DNA of 64,000 nt from Neobacillus sp. CF12 (GCF_030348765.1 NZ_JAUCEU010000007.1:1358501-1422500), one strand, 5' to 3'; numbered from the stretch's first letter, positions 17,157 through 26,510 are shown. Made by a program: numbers and translations. The notes: generated by a model from the letters alone, not told the origin.

Positions 17157-17696
17157 TTATTTATTTCCGTTGATGATTGCTTCTCTTTCTTTTGCACGTT
17201 GGATACGGAGCTCTTCTAGTGCGCTTCCTTCTACATATGTTGGTAAGTTTGGTTTTACTGCACCGAGCATTACAAGCATTAATGCTTCTTCGTCACCATC
17301 GTTGTGAATACCGCGGTATACGCCTGGAGGCGAGCTAATGCAATCCCTTTCATTTAAGCGAATTTCGTGTACTTCATCTTTTCCTACCTCTTGAATAAGC
17401 GATTTCACACTACCCTTAAGAATAAAGAAAACTTCTTCAACATCATCGTGTAAATGCAAGGGACCAATACATCCTGCTGGAAGAACCATCGTGCTAAGGG
17501 TGAAATGTTCTGCTGCAATAACATTTGAATCATTATTAGCAGTAGCTCCACGACCGATATATCTCATTTGCGCTCTCTTATATTTTGGATCAATCTCTTC
17601 TTGGAATTTTAAAACGTTCCAATCTAAAGTACGGTCTTGCAATCTTGCCACATATTTCTTTTCAAACTCTGCTACATTAAATTTTTCTTCTGCCAT
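17157..17696 (-). CDS. Cupin-domain protein
   Basis: The 179-residue protein has one cupin barrel (about 60-145). Cupin motif 1 is GPLHLHDDVEEVFFILKG, with the HxH and glutamate metal ligands; motif 2 is SPPGVYRGIHNDGDEEAL, with the histidine. It is therefore probably a metal-dependent enzyme (dioxygenase, isomerase) or a small-molecule sensor. ATG 17696 has GGAGAG eight bases upstream; the in-frame codon at 17705 lacks a site. It is separated from the MFS gene by 148 bases that hold two copies of the candidate IclR operator, which ties it to the aromatic block. Confidence 0.8.
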   Translation of the reverse strand: MAEEKFNVAEFEKKYVARLQDRTLDWNVLKFQEEIDPKYKRAQMRYIGRGATANNDSNVIAAEHFTLSTMVLPAGCIGPLHLHDDVEEVFFILKGSVKSLIQEVGKDEVHEIRLNERDCISSPPGVYRGIHNDGDEEALMLVMLGAVKPNLPTYVEGSALEELRIQRAKEREAIINGNK

Positions 17697-17740
17697 TAAA
17701 AACACTCTCCTATAAATTAATTTTATAATGTTTCAAATAC

Positions 17741-17753
17741 AAAACACTGTTTT
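17741..17753. promoter_or_regulatory. Candidate IclR operator before the cupin gene
   Basis: AAAACAcTGTTTT is a perfect 13-bp palindrome, identical to 28195-28207 in the hydrolase/IclR intergenic region. It lies 45 bases upstream of the cupin start. Confidence 0.6.
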
Positions 17754-17815
17754 CTTTATAAATCAAGTTTAAATCCCAATACTTTAATTGTCAATTAAAA
17801 ATATTGAGAAAATTC

Positions 17816-17828
17816 AAAACAATGTTTC
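17816..17828. promoter_or_regulatory. Second operator-like copy between MFS and cupin genes
   Basis: AAAACAaTGTTTC matches the 13-bp palindrome with one arm mismatch, about 120 bases upstream of the cupin start. Two sites 75 bases apart could allow looping or cooperative binding (inference). Confidence 0.45.
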
Positions 17829-17844
17829 ATATTGGTAACAACTC

Positions 17845-19125
17845 TTAAATTATAACTCTATTAGAATTCACTTTATGACTTCGAACATCAACCGCTTCTT
17901 TTTTCAAGGTGAAGATGTAAGCTGCAAAACCTAATCCTGCTGCCACGATTAACATTACAATCGATGGGCCAAAGTCACCACCTGAAAGATCTCGAAGCCA
18001 GCCCATAATATAGCTTGAAATACCTCCAAGTATGTTTGTGAAACCCATTAATCCTGCAGCACGACCTGCTGTTGCTGGTGTTGAATATTTAACAATAAAT
18101 AGATTACTTAAATGGAACACTCCGCCCTGCGTTCCCATTGCTAGTCCCATACAAATTCCTGCAATTACAGGATGTGGAGCAAGTATGGCGGACGCCAGAA
18201 AAACGGCAGTCAAACTAAATAATATTGTAGCGAGTAAGCTAGGCCGCTTCGTTTTGTCTGCTAGATATCCGCAAGCGAGTACGAAGCCTAGTGCAAACAG
18301 CCAAGATAAAGAGGTGATTCCAGTCATGGCCTCTCTTGAGAAGTCTTTTGCTTCAACTAAGTAGGTAGGGAGCCAGATACTAATTCCAAAAAATAAAAAG
18401 GATGACATAAGCATTCCAAACCAAACAATCCAATACCGATAATCTTGGGTAAAATTTTGCTTTGGCTTTATTTTTTCATTTGGGTCAGGAGTGCGAATAT
18501 ACGCTACTTCCTTTTGATCAATACGTGGATGTTCTTCAGGAGTATCTCTTGTTAAAAATACAAACATAGGAATAACAATAAAAAGGTTAAATCCAGCTAA
18601 AAAGAAAAAGGCAGCTTCCCAATGAAAAGTAGCGATTACTAAACTTAATATTACCGCTCCGCAGGCAGGACCAAAGTAGTTTCCAGCCAGCCAAGAGGAC
18701 TGAGCTCTTCCAAGTTCGCGATGGTTAAACCAATTGGAAATAAATTTCCCACAAACAGGAATCATCATCCCTTCACCAAATCCTAGAACCACACGGCTTA
18801 TAAGAAACATCTCATAGGAACTTGCAAGTCCCCCAAATATCATCGTGAGTGTCCAAATACAGAGGCCCATGATAGCTGTTTTTCTAGCTCCTAGTCTATC
18901 AATAATATATCCCCAAAATAGATTAGAGAAAGCATAGGACACGGTAAAGATGAATGTGATGAATCCAATTTTAGCGTTTTTATCTGCACCCGTTAAACCT
19001 AGGTCTGCTAAGAATGTTGGATCCGTCTGGATTACTGAAATACCTAACTTATCAATTTGTCCAAAAAACCAAAAGAAAAAAATTGGTACTGCAATATATA
19101 ACCACCTTTTGTTCCCTTTCAACAT
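17845..19125 (-). CDS. MFS transporter, organic/aromatic acid type
   Basis: The 426-residue protein has 12 predicted membrane spans and the major facilitator loop-2 motif GYIIDRLGARKTAIMG. The loop after span 5 and the FGEGMMIPVCGKFISNWF region resemble the anion:cation symporter (ACS) family, which includes phthalate, hexuronate and other organic-anion carriers. It is likely the proton-driven uptake system for the aromatic acid. The start follows AAGGGGGT. A predicted -10 (TATATA) directly follows an operator-like palindrome on the minus strand. It is monocistronic or leads into the cupin gene. Confidence 0.85.
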   Translation of the reverse strand: MLKGNKRWLYIAVPIFFFWFFGQIDKLGISVIQTDPTFLADLGLTGADKNAKIGFITFIFTVSYAFSNLFWGYIIDRLGARKTAIMGLCIWTLTMIFGGLASSYEMFLISRVVLGFGEGMMIPVCGKFISNWFNHRELGRAQSSWLAGNYFGPACGAVILSLVIATFHWEAAFFFLAGFNLFIVIPMFVFLTRDTPEEHPRIDQKEVAYIRTPDPNEKIKPKQNFTQDYRYWIVWFGMLMSSFLFFGISIWLPTYLVEAKDFSREAMTGITSLSWLFALGFVLACGYLADKTKRPSLLATILFSLTAVFLASAILAPHPVIAGICMGLAMGTQGGVFHLSNLFIVKYSTPATAGRAAGLMGFTNILGGISSYIMGWLRDLSGGDFGPSIVMLIVAAGLGFAAYIFTLKKEAVDVRSHKVNSNRVII

Positions 19126-19148
19126 ATAATACCCCCTTACTCAAGCTA

Positions 19149-19174
19149 TGTTTTATATAGGAAACATCGTTTTC
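19149..19174 (-). promoter_or_regulatory. MFS promoter with operator-like palindrome
   Basis: On the minus strand AAAACgatGTTTC (19162-19174) is followed at once by TATATAAAACA, a likely -10. The operator would fill the -35/-10 spacer. The 11-bp block TGTTTTATATA (plus strand, 19149-19159) recurs at 32793-32803 before the ABC importer. Confidence 0.5.
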
Positions 19175-19249
19175 CCATATTTTTATTTTAAAGTTATAAG
19201 AATATTAAGTCAATACAAAATGAATATTTTGTTTTATTATTAAAATATA

Positions 19250-19265
19250 GTTTTATATATAAAAC
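19250..19265. promoter_or_regulatory. AT-rich palindrome in the 327-bp gene-free stretch
   Basis: GTTTTATATATAAAAC is a perfect 16-bp palindrome 125 bases upstream of the MFS start. The gene-free interval 19126-19452 also holds the MFS promoter and a terminator at 19284-19310. I saw no gene in it. Confidence 0.4.
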
Positions 19266-19283
19266 CACTTTAGGTTCCAAATC

Positions 19284-19310
19284 AAAAAGCCTTGATATTT
19301 TCAAGGCTTT
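19284..19310. terminator. Bidirectional terminator
   Basis: AAAAGCCTTGA/TCAAGGCTTTT, a perfect 11-pair stem with T runs on both strands. It ends the permease and molybdenum-hydroxylase operon, separating it from the MFS gene. Confidence 0.88.
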
Positions 19311-19452
19311 TATTAAAAATGTGCAAAAGAAGTTTCCAATAATGAATGAATAGATTATGGTATATCAAGGTTACTAATTTTATTTTATTCTTTTGGATCC
19401 AAACCAATAGTATCTATTAATTAACCTTTCGGAATTGTGGAAACTTCCTTAA

Positions 19453-20916
19453 TTACCAAATAAAAAGTGCAAGAGTAGTTGAAAGAATCAATCCTATAAT
19501 AACTGGTAAAAAATTCTTTCGAGCTAGTTCAAATGGGGATACTCCGCAAAATCCGGAAACTGCCACCAGTGAGGACCATGCCACTAGCGTTCCACCACCG
19601 GTAAAAATTGTACCCACCTGACCGATAGCCGCTAAAGTGGATGCATCGAGACCTGCGCCTTCTGCCATAGCCCCTGAAAGAGAACCAGCTAAGGTCAAGC
19701 CTGCGAATCCTGATCCATCTAATCCGGTAATAATTCCAATCAGCAAAATTCCAAATGCCGTTAATATTCCACTTTGCGGAACTATCGTTTGGGCACTTTG
19801 TACCAAATCAAACAAAAATGCCGGTTTTGTTGCTTCTTCTCCTAAGGATAAGATGCTACCCGTGAAATCACTACTTCCCAAGAAGAAAAATCCAGCAATT
19901 GGAATCACGGCTCCCATTACCCGGAAGGAAGTGACAAAACCTTCTATTAGAAAATTACCGATTTTATCAAGCCCACGTATACCCCCTTTAGCAAAGTTCG
20001 CTAATATAAGAAGGAACGCTGCTACTCCACCAATAAATGCTGCACCGTCTCCACCTTCTAACCCTCCCATGCGGCCGCCGCTAAACTTTGTACTAATCAT
20101 AATAATCACTACACCAAGCATGGTAAGCGGAACAATAATAGCGAGTGCTTTACCCCATTTCGCCAAATCTCTTCCTGGTTTGGCATCCTCAATCGAGACT
20201 GCTAATTCATTGGCAGCCTGTCCCCCAGCCCCCATTCCTTGAAGAATGGTTAATTCTTTTTCCACTTCAATATCATTAGGTTTGCGAATTTGTTTATAGA
20301 TTCTTGCATAAGCAATCGCAATGGCCGTTAAGCCTGTGATCAGTGACAGTACCAAGGACTTGTTCGCAACCACACCCGTTTCAACACCTGCAGCCGTGGC
20401 ACTAACCATTGGTACCACCTGCATAACATAGTCTGAAGCCAAAGCCATCCCCTGGCCAGCTAATGCAACTGCCACCGCTGCACCCATCACTGGCAATCCA
20501 GCTCGAACAGCTGCAGGTACAAGCAATGCGCAAATCAATGGAACAGCCGGTGTAGGCCAGAAGAACAACGAAATGATATACGTAAACCCGATGAGAATGA
20601 AATAGGCCACATGCCCATTTACCATAAACTTTTGAATAGGGGCAATCATTAGCTTATCAGACCCAAGACCCTTCAATGAATTTAGCAACGCAATCATAAA
20701 GGTCATGATGAGGAAAATACTGAATAATTCTTTTGAGGCCACCAGATTAGCATTAAAAACAGCTGTAAACCCTCCAACTATACTACCCTTATAAATCCAC
20801 GCTACAATAAACGTACCAACTAATGTCGGAACTACCACGCCTCTACGAAAAATAATCGCTACAATAATGACCAAGGTAACTAAAGCAAATATCCAATGTG
20901 CCGCAGTCAACGTCAT
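19453..20916 (-). CDS. Ion-transporter-superfamily permease (GntP/DcuC-like)
   Basis: The 487-residue protein has about 12 hydrophobic spans and no soluble domain, apart from a hydrophilic loop at about 215-255. The glycine-rich stretches near SGFAGLTLAGSLSGAMAEGAG and GTIFTGGGTLVAWSS resemble the re-entrant loops of the GntP/DcuC/citrate-type ion transporter superfamily. It is likely a carrier for an organic anion. The start follows AAGGTG. It lies 191 bases downstream of the molybdenum hydroxylase gene on the same strand and shares its terminator. It may import the hydroxylase substrate or export a product. The exact family is uncertain. Confidence 0.7.
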   Translation of the reverse strand: MTLTAAHWIFALVTLVIIVAIIFRRGVVVPTLVGTFIVAWIYKGSIVGGFTAVFNANLVASKELFSIFLIMTFMIALLNSLKGLGSDKLMIAPIQKFMVNGHVAYFILIGFTYIISLFFWPTPAVPLICALLVPAAVRAGLPVMGAAVAVALAGQGMALASDYVMQVVPMVSATAAGVETGVVANKSLVLSLITGLTAIAIAYARIYKQIRKPNDIEVEKELTILQGMGAGGQAANELAVSIEDAKPGRDLAKWGKALAIIVPLTMLGVVIIMISTKFSGGRMGGLEGGDGAAFIGGVAAFLLILANFAKGGIRGLDKIGNFLIEGFVTSFRVMGAVIPIAGFFFLGSSDFTGSILSLGEEATKPAFLFDLVQSAQTIVPQSGILTAFGILLIGIITGLDGSGFAGLTLAGSLSGAMAEGAGLDASTLAAIGQVGTIFTGGGTLVAWSSLVAVSGFCGVSPFELARKNFLPVIIGLILSTTLALFIW

Positions 20917-21107
20917 ACATGAACACCTTCTATCATAAAGTTATTGTCTTTAATACCCACGGTTTTCACTAGTTTTAATTGAACATTCCTTCTAATCGCA
21001 GTGTCCCACTTTTAATGGTAGTTTTATAGAGCAAGGTAAATCAATAAATAAATTCTGGCTGAAGTGCAAGGAGTGACCATCATTTCCTTTTATCTAGGAC
21101 GGATGTC

Positions 21108-23465
21108 TTAGATAGATTTTTTTGCGTCCTGTATAAGGCGAAATAGCCGTTCAGGACTGATAGGCAGTTGTGTGATGGTAATCTGCAAATGGGACAAAGC
21201 ATCAACCACCGCATTTGCCAATGCTGCAGGCGGGGAGATCGTCCCACTTTCACCTACTCCTTTAATTCCCAAGGGATTGCGGGTAGAAAGGAATTCCTGT
21301 TCTCCCTGTTTGGCTGTTGGTATCTCCATTGAGGTAGGAAGCAGATAATCCATGTAGGTACCGGTCAACACTTGCCCTTGCTCATTATGAACAACTTCCT
21401 CGTACAAGGCTGTGCCTATCCCTTGGGCCAAGCCGCCTTGAATTTGCCCCTCGACAATCATGGGATTAATAACCTTTCCACTGTCATGGACAATCACATA
21501 ATCCTGGATGAAAACCTGGCTGGTCTCTATATCCACTTCCACCACTGCTGCATGGGTGGAAGACGAATACGTAACGGTAGGAGGTACAAAATAATATGTC
21601 GCTTGTAATCCGGGTTCTAGGCCATCAGGCATCTTACAGCGCGGCCCTGGTGCGGCAGCTGCAGCTAGTTCTTTTAATGTAAGTTTATTTTCAGGCTGAG
21701 AGATTGAACAAACACATCCGTCGTTCAACTCAAGTTCTTGTTCTTCCAGTCCCATCATTTGAGCAAGAGCAAATAGTTTACTTTTAACCTTGAGAGCTGC
21801 CCCATGAATCGCAGAACCAGCATTTACGGCACTGCGGCTGGCATATGTTCCTGCTCCGTATTGAAGCAAACTGGTATCCCCGGCTTTCACTTTAACATCT
21901 TCAAAGTCTACCCCTAATTCATCTGCACAAATTTGGGCAAAAACAGTCTCGTGGCTTTGCCCTTGAGGAGTGGATCCGACATGAACGAGTACCTGTCCAG
22001 ATTGGTTTATACTGATTGAGGCCCCTTCAAATGGACCGACACCAGTCCCTTCCACATTGGACGAAATCCCAATTCCGATATATTTTCCTTGTTCTCTCCA
22101 TTCGCTCTGCTTCTTTCGAATCTCTTCATAACCAGATAATTCGAGAGCCATTTTCAGTGCAGCGGGATAGTCGCCGCTATCATAGATGAGTTTTCCTCCA
22201 TCCTTGTAATACATCCCTTGGTCATAGGGCATTTCTTCCGCTTTAATCATGTTTTTATGCATTACCAATACGGGATCCATGTTTAGTTCTTTGGCAACTA
22301 TGTCAATGATCCGATCCATGGCAAAAACGACTTCTGGTCTGCCTGCTCCTCGATAAGGAACATTTGGTGTTTTATTCGTTAAGACAACCTTACAATTTAC
22401 ATAGAAATTCGGAACTTTATATGGTCCTCGAAAATGAGCAACGCTGTTATAAGCACATGTGAAGGCAAAATAATTAATCGCTCCCACGTCCAAAAGGAAT
22501 TCATCTTTTATCCCAAGAATGGTTCCATCATTCTTGAAGAAAACCTCCACATCATGAATCTGGTCACGTGAATGTCTGGAGGCGCTCATATGTTCTAAGC
22601 GATCTTCAATCCACTTCACTGGTTTCATGAGCAGTTTGGCGAGGTACCCAATGACAACCTCTTCTGGATATACACCGCCCTTGGGTCCAAAACCACCTCC
22701 AACATCAGGGGCAGTTACACGAATATTTTCTTCCCTCATTCCCAGCGATTTTCCTACATAATGCCTAACTTCATAAGGAAGTTGTGTAGAAGTCCAAATG
22801 TGCAATTGATCACTCCGATTGTCATAATAGGCTACAACACCTCTAGTCTCAAGTGGATTAGAGGCAACACGAGGGGATTTTAATACCTCACGGATGACAT
22901 GATCGGCTTGTAGCAAAGCTTCTCCGCAATCACCAACATGCAACTGAAAATGGGCCTGTAAATTACTATCCAGGTGATCCTGAATCAACGGAGCTCCTTC
23001 CTTGAGTGCTTCATAGGGATCTACAACCACAGGAAGAGAAGCATATTGGATTTTTATCAGTGAGGCTGCGTCTTCTGCGAGATAACGATTTTCAGCTACT
23101 ACTACAGCTATCGGTTGACCAACATAGACCACTCGGTCCTTAGCTAATACGTATTCTAAGTTGCTTTTACTAATCGGATTGATTTCTTCCACAATGATCG
23201 GGGGCAAATAACAATGGGACTCCGCCTCCGTAAGCGGTTTCACTATTCCTTCTAAATCCTCCCCTGTTAAAACAGCATAAACACCCTTCATTGCGAGTGC
23301 TTCAGACACATCCACTGATTCGATTTTCGCATGTGCATGTGTACTTCGGACAAATGTGGCCTCTGCCATGTCGGCAAGCTTTATGTCAGCAACATACTGA
23401 CCAGTTCCAGTCACAAAACGATAATCTTCTTTCCTTTTCACTCTCTTACCAACATACTCTTTCAA
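21108..23465 (-). CDS. Molybdenum hydroxylase, large molybdopterin subunit (CoxL/XDH family)
   Basis: The 785-residue protein matches the large subunit of xanthine dehydrogenase-type enzymes, which hydroxylate an electron-poor carbon, often beside a ring nitrogen, using water. Family features are KRKEDYRFVTGTGQYVADI, GGGFGPKGG, PYRGAGRPEV, the Mo-site loop around TPQGQSHETVFAQI, and the catalytic glutamate in KGVGESGTI near the C-terminus. It has no CO-dehydrogenase AYRCSFR motif, so it is not a true CO dehydrogenase. The start overlaps the 2Fe-2S gene by four bases. The full operon is coxG-FAD-2Fe2S-large subunit, opposite a LysR gene. Maturation genes are not present here. Confidence 0.9.
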   Translation of the reverse strand: MKEYVGKRVKRKEDYRFVTGTGQYVADIKLADMAEATFVRSTHAHAKIESVDVSEALAMKGVYAVLTGEDLEGIVKPLTEAESHCYLPPIIVEEINPISKSNLEYVLAKDRVVYVGQPIAVVVAENRYLAEDAASLIKIQYASLPVVVDPYEALKEGAPLIQDHLDSNLQAHFQLHVGDCGEALLQADHVIREVLKSPRVASNPLETRGVVAYYDNRSDQLHIWTSTQLPYEVRHYVGKSLGMREENIRVTAPDVGGGFGPKGGVYPEEVVIGYLAKLLMKPVKWIEDRLEHMSASRHSRDQIHDVEVFFKNDGTILGIKDEFLLDVGAINYFAFTCAYNSVAHFRGPYKVPNFYVNCKVVLTNKTPNVPYRGAGRPEVVFAMDRIIDIVAKELNMDPVLVMHKNMIKAEEMPYDQGMYYKDGGKLIYDSGDYPAALKMALELSGYEEIRKKQSEWREQGKYIGIGISSNVEGTGVGPFEGASISINQSGQVLVHVGSTPQGQSHETVFAQICADELGVDFEDVKVKAGDTSLLQYGAGTYASRSAVNAGSAIHGAALKVKSKLFALAQMMGLEEQELELNDGCVCSISQPENKLTLKELAAAAAPGPRCKMPDGLEPGLQATYYFVPPTVTYSSSTHAAVVEVDIETSQVFIQDYVIVHDSGKVINPMIVEGQIQGGLAQGIGTALYEEVVHNEQGQVLTGTYMDYLLPTSMEIPTAKQGEQEFLSTRNPLGIKGVGESGTISPPAALANAVVDALSHLQITITQLPISPERLFRLIQDAKKSI

Positions 23466-23959
23466 GATTTACACACCGCCTTGCCATCTGCCAGTTGTGT
23501 TGTCTGTTTTACCGCTTTAATAATGTTGGCATAGCCAGTACATCTGCATAAATTGCCTGAGATACCTTTTCTGATTTCCTCTTCCGATGGATTTGGATTT
23601 TCTTTTAGAAAACTATCAAGGGTCATCAGGAAACCCGGTGTACAAAAACCACATTGCAGTGCATGGTTGTCCGCAAAAGCCTGCTGCAGTGGATTAAGCG
23701 TCCCATCTTCTTCAACTAAGGATTCGACCGTCCCAACCGTACATCCATCTGCCTGAACTGCCAGCATTAAGCAGGATCGAACTGGAAGATTATCCACGGT
23801 CACTGTGCATGCACCGCATACGCCATGTTCACACCCAAGATGTGTTCCTGTAAGTCCACAATCGTTTCTAATAAAGTCTGTAAGCGTTAATCTTGGCTCG
23901 ACTTCTTGAGTTATTTCTTTTCCATTCAGTATTAGGGTAATAGGAAACTTATTCATCAT
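23462..23959 (-). CDS. Molybdenum hydroxylase, 2Fe-2S subunit
   Basis: The 165-residue protein has two 2Fe-2S clusters. The plant-ferredoxin-type site is CEHGVCGACTV plus an upstream cysteine (NDCGLTGTHLG) and a downstream one (RSCL). The four-helix domain holds CGFCTPGF and CRCTGY. It passes electrons from the molybdenum centre to the FAD subunit. The gene overlaps both neighbours (by 11 bases with the FAD gene and 4 with the large-subunit gene), as usual for this three-subunit class. Confidence 0.95.
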   Translation of the reverse strand: MMNKFPITLILNGKEITQEVEPRLTLTDFIRNDCGLTGTHLGCEHGVCGACTVTVDNLPVRSCLMLAVQADGCTVGTVESLVEEDGTLNPLQQAFADNHALQCGFCTPGFLMTLDSFLKENPNPSEEEIRKGISGNLCRCTGYANIIKAVKQTTQLADGKAVCKS

Positions 23960-24833
23960 TTCTCACCTTCCCTGCTCTATCAACTGCTGCTTTTATGGCA
24001 CGCTGTACCATTACACCTGTCAGTGACCGACGATACTCTGCTGAGCCGTGAAGGTCGCCATCGGGATCGACCATTTCCATTGCAATCGCTCCAGCTTCCT
24101 TAATGACCTCTTCTGATAGGTGTTTCCCGATTAAAAATTCTTCCGATAACCCCAGTACACATGGTACAGGATTAGCTCCACCAGCTGCCATTCTGCAAAA
24201 TTCAATTTTTCCTTGATTATTTAACTCTACAACACATGCAACATCAACCATAGCAAAGTCACCGTGCCTTCTCGCCATTTCCAAAAATGCCCATCCATTT
24301 GTAGCCTGTAATTTAGGAAATCTTATTTCTTTCACCAATTGATCTGGTCGAATAGCGGTGAGCATATAAGTAAGAAAAAACTCTTCTGGACTGACGATTT
24401 CATCCCCATCAACATCTGCCAGAATTATTTCTCCCCTCAATGCTGACAAGATACAAGGCAGTTCTGCGGAAGAATCTGCATGTGCAATGCTTCCACCGAC
24501 GGTTCCCCTGTTTCGGATTTGCGTGTGGCCTACCCATTGGATGCCCTCATGCAGTAAAGGGCAACTTTCTTTTACCAAAGCAGATTGTTCAATTTCTATA
24601 TGTTTAGTTGCAGCCCCGATCGCAAGATAATCTCCCTCGTCACGAATATATGAAAGATCCTCGATTCTACCAATGTCGATTAAATATTGAGGAGTGGAAA
24701 GACGCATGTTCAGTATGGGGATAAGGCTTTGACCCCCAGACAGAATCTTGGCATCTTCTCCATATTCAGCAAGATATTTCAGTGCTTCATCTATATTTTT
24801 GGGGCGTAAATACGTAAAGGTTGCAGGTTTCAT
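23949..24833 (-). CDS. Molybdenum hydroxylase, FAD subunit (CoxM-like)
   Basis: The 294-residue protein has the PCMH-type FAD-binding fold: LSGGQSLIPILNMRL holds the pyrophosphate-binding loop and RNRGTVGGSIAHADSSAELP is the second FAD motif. A CO-dehydrogenase flavoprotein C-terminal domain follows (about 175-285). It passes electrons from the 2Fe-2S subunit to NAD, a quinone or another acceptor. It overlaps the coxG-like gene by four bases and the 2Fe-2S gene by eleven, so the subunits are made together. Confidence 0.94.
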   Translation of the reverse strand: MKPATFTYLRPKNIDEALKYLAEYGEDAKILSGGQSLIPILNMRLSTPQYLIDIGRIEDLSYIRDEGDYLAIGAATKHIEIEQSALVKESCPLLHEGIQWVGHTQIRNRGTVGGSIAHADSSAELPCILSALRGEIILADVDGDEIVSPEEFFLTYMLTAIRPDQLVKEIRFPKLQATNGWAFLEMARRHGDFAMVDVACVVELNNQGKIEFCRMAAGGANPVPCVLGLSEEFLIGKHLSEEVIKEAGAIAMEMVDPDGDLHGSAEYRRSLTGVMVQRAIKAAVDRAGKVRNDE

Positions 24834-25279
24834 GCGGTATCACCAATTTTCAGCTGTTTTTCGATGGCTTTAAAAAAATGACCTGCCATGAATTTGGCAA
24901 TTCCCCCTAAAACCCTGCTGCCAACACTTGCAATCGTACCGCCGATTTCAGCATCACATTCCCAAGTTAAGTTGCAGCCTTGCTCGGTAGGAACAAGCTT
25001 ACACTCCATTCTTGCTTTTACGAAACCTGGCGATCCGCTCCCCTCCGCTTCTAGAATATAATGATTAGAAACCTCTATATCTTCAAGCTTGACCTTACCC
25101 ATATACTCACCTTTTACCGCAGCTACTCCAAGCTTTAAAAAAACATCATATTCACCATTTTCTATAAGTACCAGGTCATGGCATCCAGGTATCGCTTCTT
25201 TTAAAATAACCGGATCATGCAATGCTGACCAAATTCGAACCACTTCCTCTTTGAACTTTGCCTCTCCCGACAATTTCAA
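24830..25279 (-). CDS. CoxG-like SRPBCC protein
   Basis: The 149-residue protein belongs to the CO dehydrogenase subunit G (CoxG) branch of the SRPBCC lipid/hydrophobic ligand-binding fold. Markers are MKLSGEAKF, PGCHDLVLI, YEAEGSGSPGF-like residues and LTWECDAEIGG. CoxG-type proteins are thought to help assemble or tether the molybdenum enzyme at the membrane. It is the first gene of the molybdenum hydroxylase operon. Divergent transcription from the LysR gene leaves a 171-bp control region between them. Confidence 0.85.
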   Translation of the reverse strand: MKLSGEAKFKEEVVRIWSALHDPVILKEAIPGCHDLVLIENGEYDVFLKLGVAAVKGEYMGKVKLEDIEVSNHYILEAEGSGSPGFVKARMECKLVPTEQGCNLTWECDAEIGGTIASVGSRVLGGIAKFMAGHFFKAIEKQLKIGDTA

Positions 25280-25308
25280 TTGACCACATCTCCTTCACAT
25301 AACATCAA

Positions 25309-25426
25309 GAATATTCCATATTCACGTTTGTAAAATTCAGAATATTACTTATATTTACCACTTTATCATTGATTCTATATTAAAAAAAATACATAATTAA
25401 CTATAATGTCATAGCCTCCAGGCTAT
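25309..25426. promoter_or_regulatory. Divergent lysR / coxG control region
   Basis: It contains ATAGCCT-cc-AGGCTAT (25411-25426), a near-perfect LysR-type dyad just upstream of lysR and directly after a TATAAT at 25402. GAATATT occurs twice 31 bp apart (25309 and 25340), about three helical turns, the first as the palindrome GAATATTC. These are likely regulator and activation sites. Confidence 0.5.
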
Positions 25427-25450
25427 AAGAAGGGTGGAGATGAACTCACC

Positions 25451-26341
25451 ATGGATTTATTACAGTTAAGTTATTTTCAAGTAGTTGCACATTTAGAGCA
25501 TATGACACGAGCAGCAGAAGAGCTGCATATCACTCAGCCCTCCTTAAGTAAAGCAATTATCCAACTGGAGAAACAGCTTGGGGTGCCGCTTTTTGATCGG
25601 ATTGGAAAGCGGATTCGACTAAATCCATTTGGAAAGGCCTTTTTACTACGAGTGGATCGTGTTTTTCAGGAATTAAAGGAGGCCCAACAGGAATTGGCAG
25701 ACCTATCTGGTCATGAACGAGGCTTAGTGCTGTTGGGTACAACGACTACTCGTCTTCTCCCCAACCTTTTATGTGAATACTTGGAACAGTATCCACAGGT
25801 CAACATCCGACTTCACCAAATCACTACAAGAGAGACCATGCTTCAATTAGAAAAAGGGAAAATTGACATTTTGATTTCTTCACCGCCCTTGGAACAGCCG
25901 GGAATCTGTACAATTCCTATATTAAATGAAGAAATTTTTCTAGTTGTTTCTCCAATGCATCCTCTTGCAAGCTGCCATTCTGTTTGCCTGCGAGATGTCG
26001 CTTCTGAGCCGTTCATTCACCTGACCCAAGAATATGAGTATCGCCATTTTACGAACTTACTTTGCAACCAGGCTGGTTTTGAGCCCAATATTGTTTTTGA
26101 GAGCAATGATCCTGAAGTGATACTCAGTATGGTGAAATCAGGACTTGGCGTTGCGCTTATCCCTAATAACTGGTGGAATAAAACCGGGGTGAAGGATGCT
26201 CCTGTACGATTACATATCAAAGAACCAGATTGCTATCGAACAATTGGTCTTTCTTGGGTTGCTTCACGTTACATGTCAGTGGCATCCCGTGATTTTCGAT
26301 CTTTTATCATTCAATACTTTTCCAAACTTTCCGCACAATAG
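25451..26341 (+). CDS. LysR family transcriptional regulator
   Basis: The 296-residue protein has the LysR winged-helix N-terminus (MDLLQLSYFQVVAHLEHMTRAAEELHITQPSLSKAI, given here only as a region, residues 1-36) and a periplasmic-binding-protein-like effector domain from about residue 90 onward. It faces the molybdenum hydroxylase operon across 171 bases that hold a dyad and repeated GAATATT sites. It therefore probably activates that operon in response to the substrate or a product (family-based inference). GGGTGGAG lies upstream of the ATG at 25451 at a slightly long distance. A strong terminator follows at 26405. Confidence 0.92.
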   Translation: MDLLQLSYFQVVAHLEHMTRAAEELHITQPSLSKAIIQLEKQLGVPLFDRIGKRIRLNPFGKAFLLRVDRVFQELKEAQQELADLSGHERGLVLLGTTTTRLLPNLLCEYLEQYPQVNIRLHQITTRETMLQLEKGKIDILISSPPLEQPGICTIPILNEEIFLVVSPMHPLASCHSVCLRDVASEPFIHLTQEYEYRHFTNLLCNQAGFEPNIVFESNDPEVILSMVKSGLGVALIPNNWWNKTGVKDAPVRLHIKEPDCYRTIGLSWVASRYMSVASRDFRSFIIQYFSKLSAQ

Positions 26342-26404
26342 GAAAAATCGGGCAAAAACCGTAACGGGTTCTAATACCTGTCACAAAACCTAAAAATGTA
26401 AATG

Positions 26405-26445
26405 AAATAGACCATCAAATTGTAATTAAATTTGATGGTCTATTT
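26405..26445. terminator. Terminator after lysR
   Basis: AAATAGACCATCAAATT and its exact complement form a 17-pair stem followed by T6. It works for lysR on the plus strand and has an A run for the other direction. Confidence 0.9.
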
Positions 26446-26510
26446 TTTGTTGGTTTATGGGCATTATGATACTATTTGTGATAATTCACCTAGAAAACAC
26501 CTTCTTTATA

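Noticed and set aside
16913..17197. A 94-codon frame on the minus strand crossing the GC-rich repeat
   Set aside because: Its sequence is fully explained by the repeat element and overlaps the cupin gene's end. It has no ribosome binding site.
19637..20242. A long 201-codon plus-strand frame inside the permease gene
   Set aside because: It lies opposite glycine- and alanine-rich membrane sequence and reads as a proline/serine-rich artefact.
21108..25279. Carbon monoxide dehydrogenase as the identity of the molybdenum enzyme
   Set aside because: The subunits and coxG-like gene resemble that group, but I saw no AYRCSFR active-site motif in the large subunit, so it is probably another hydroxylase.
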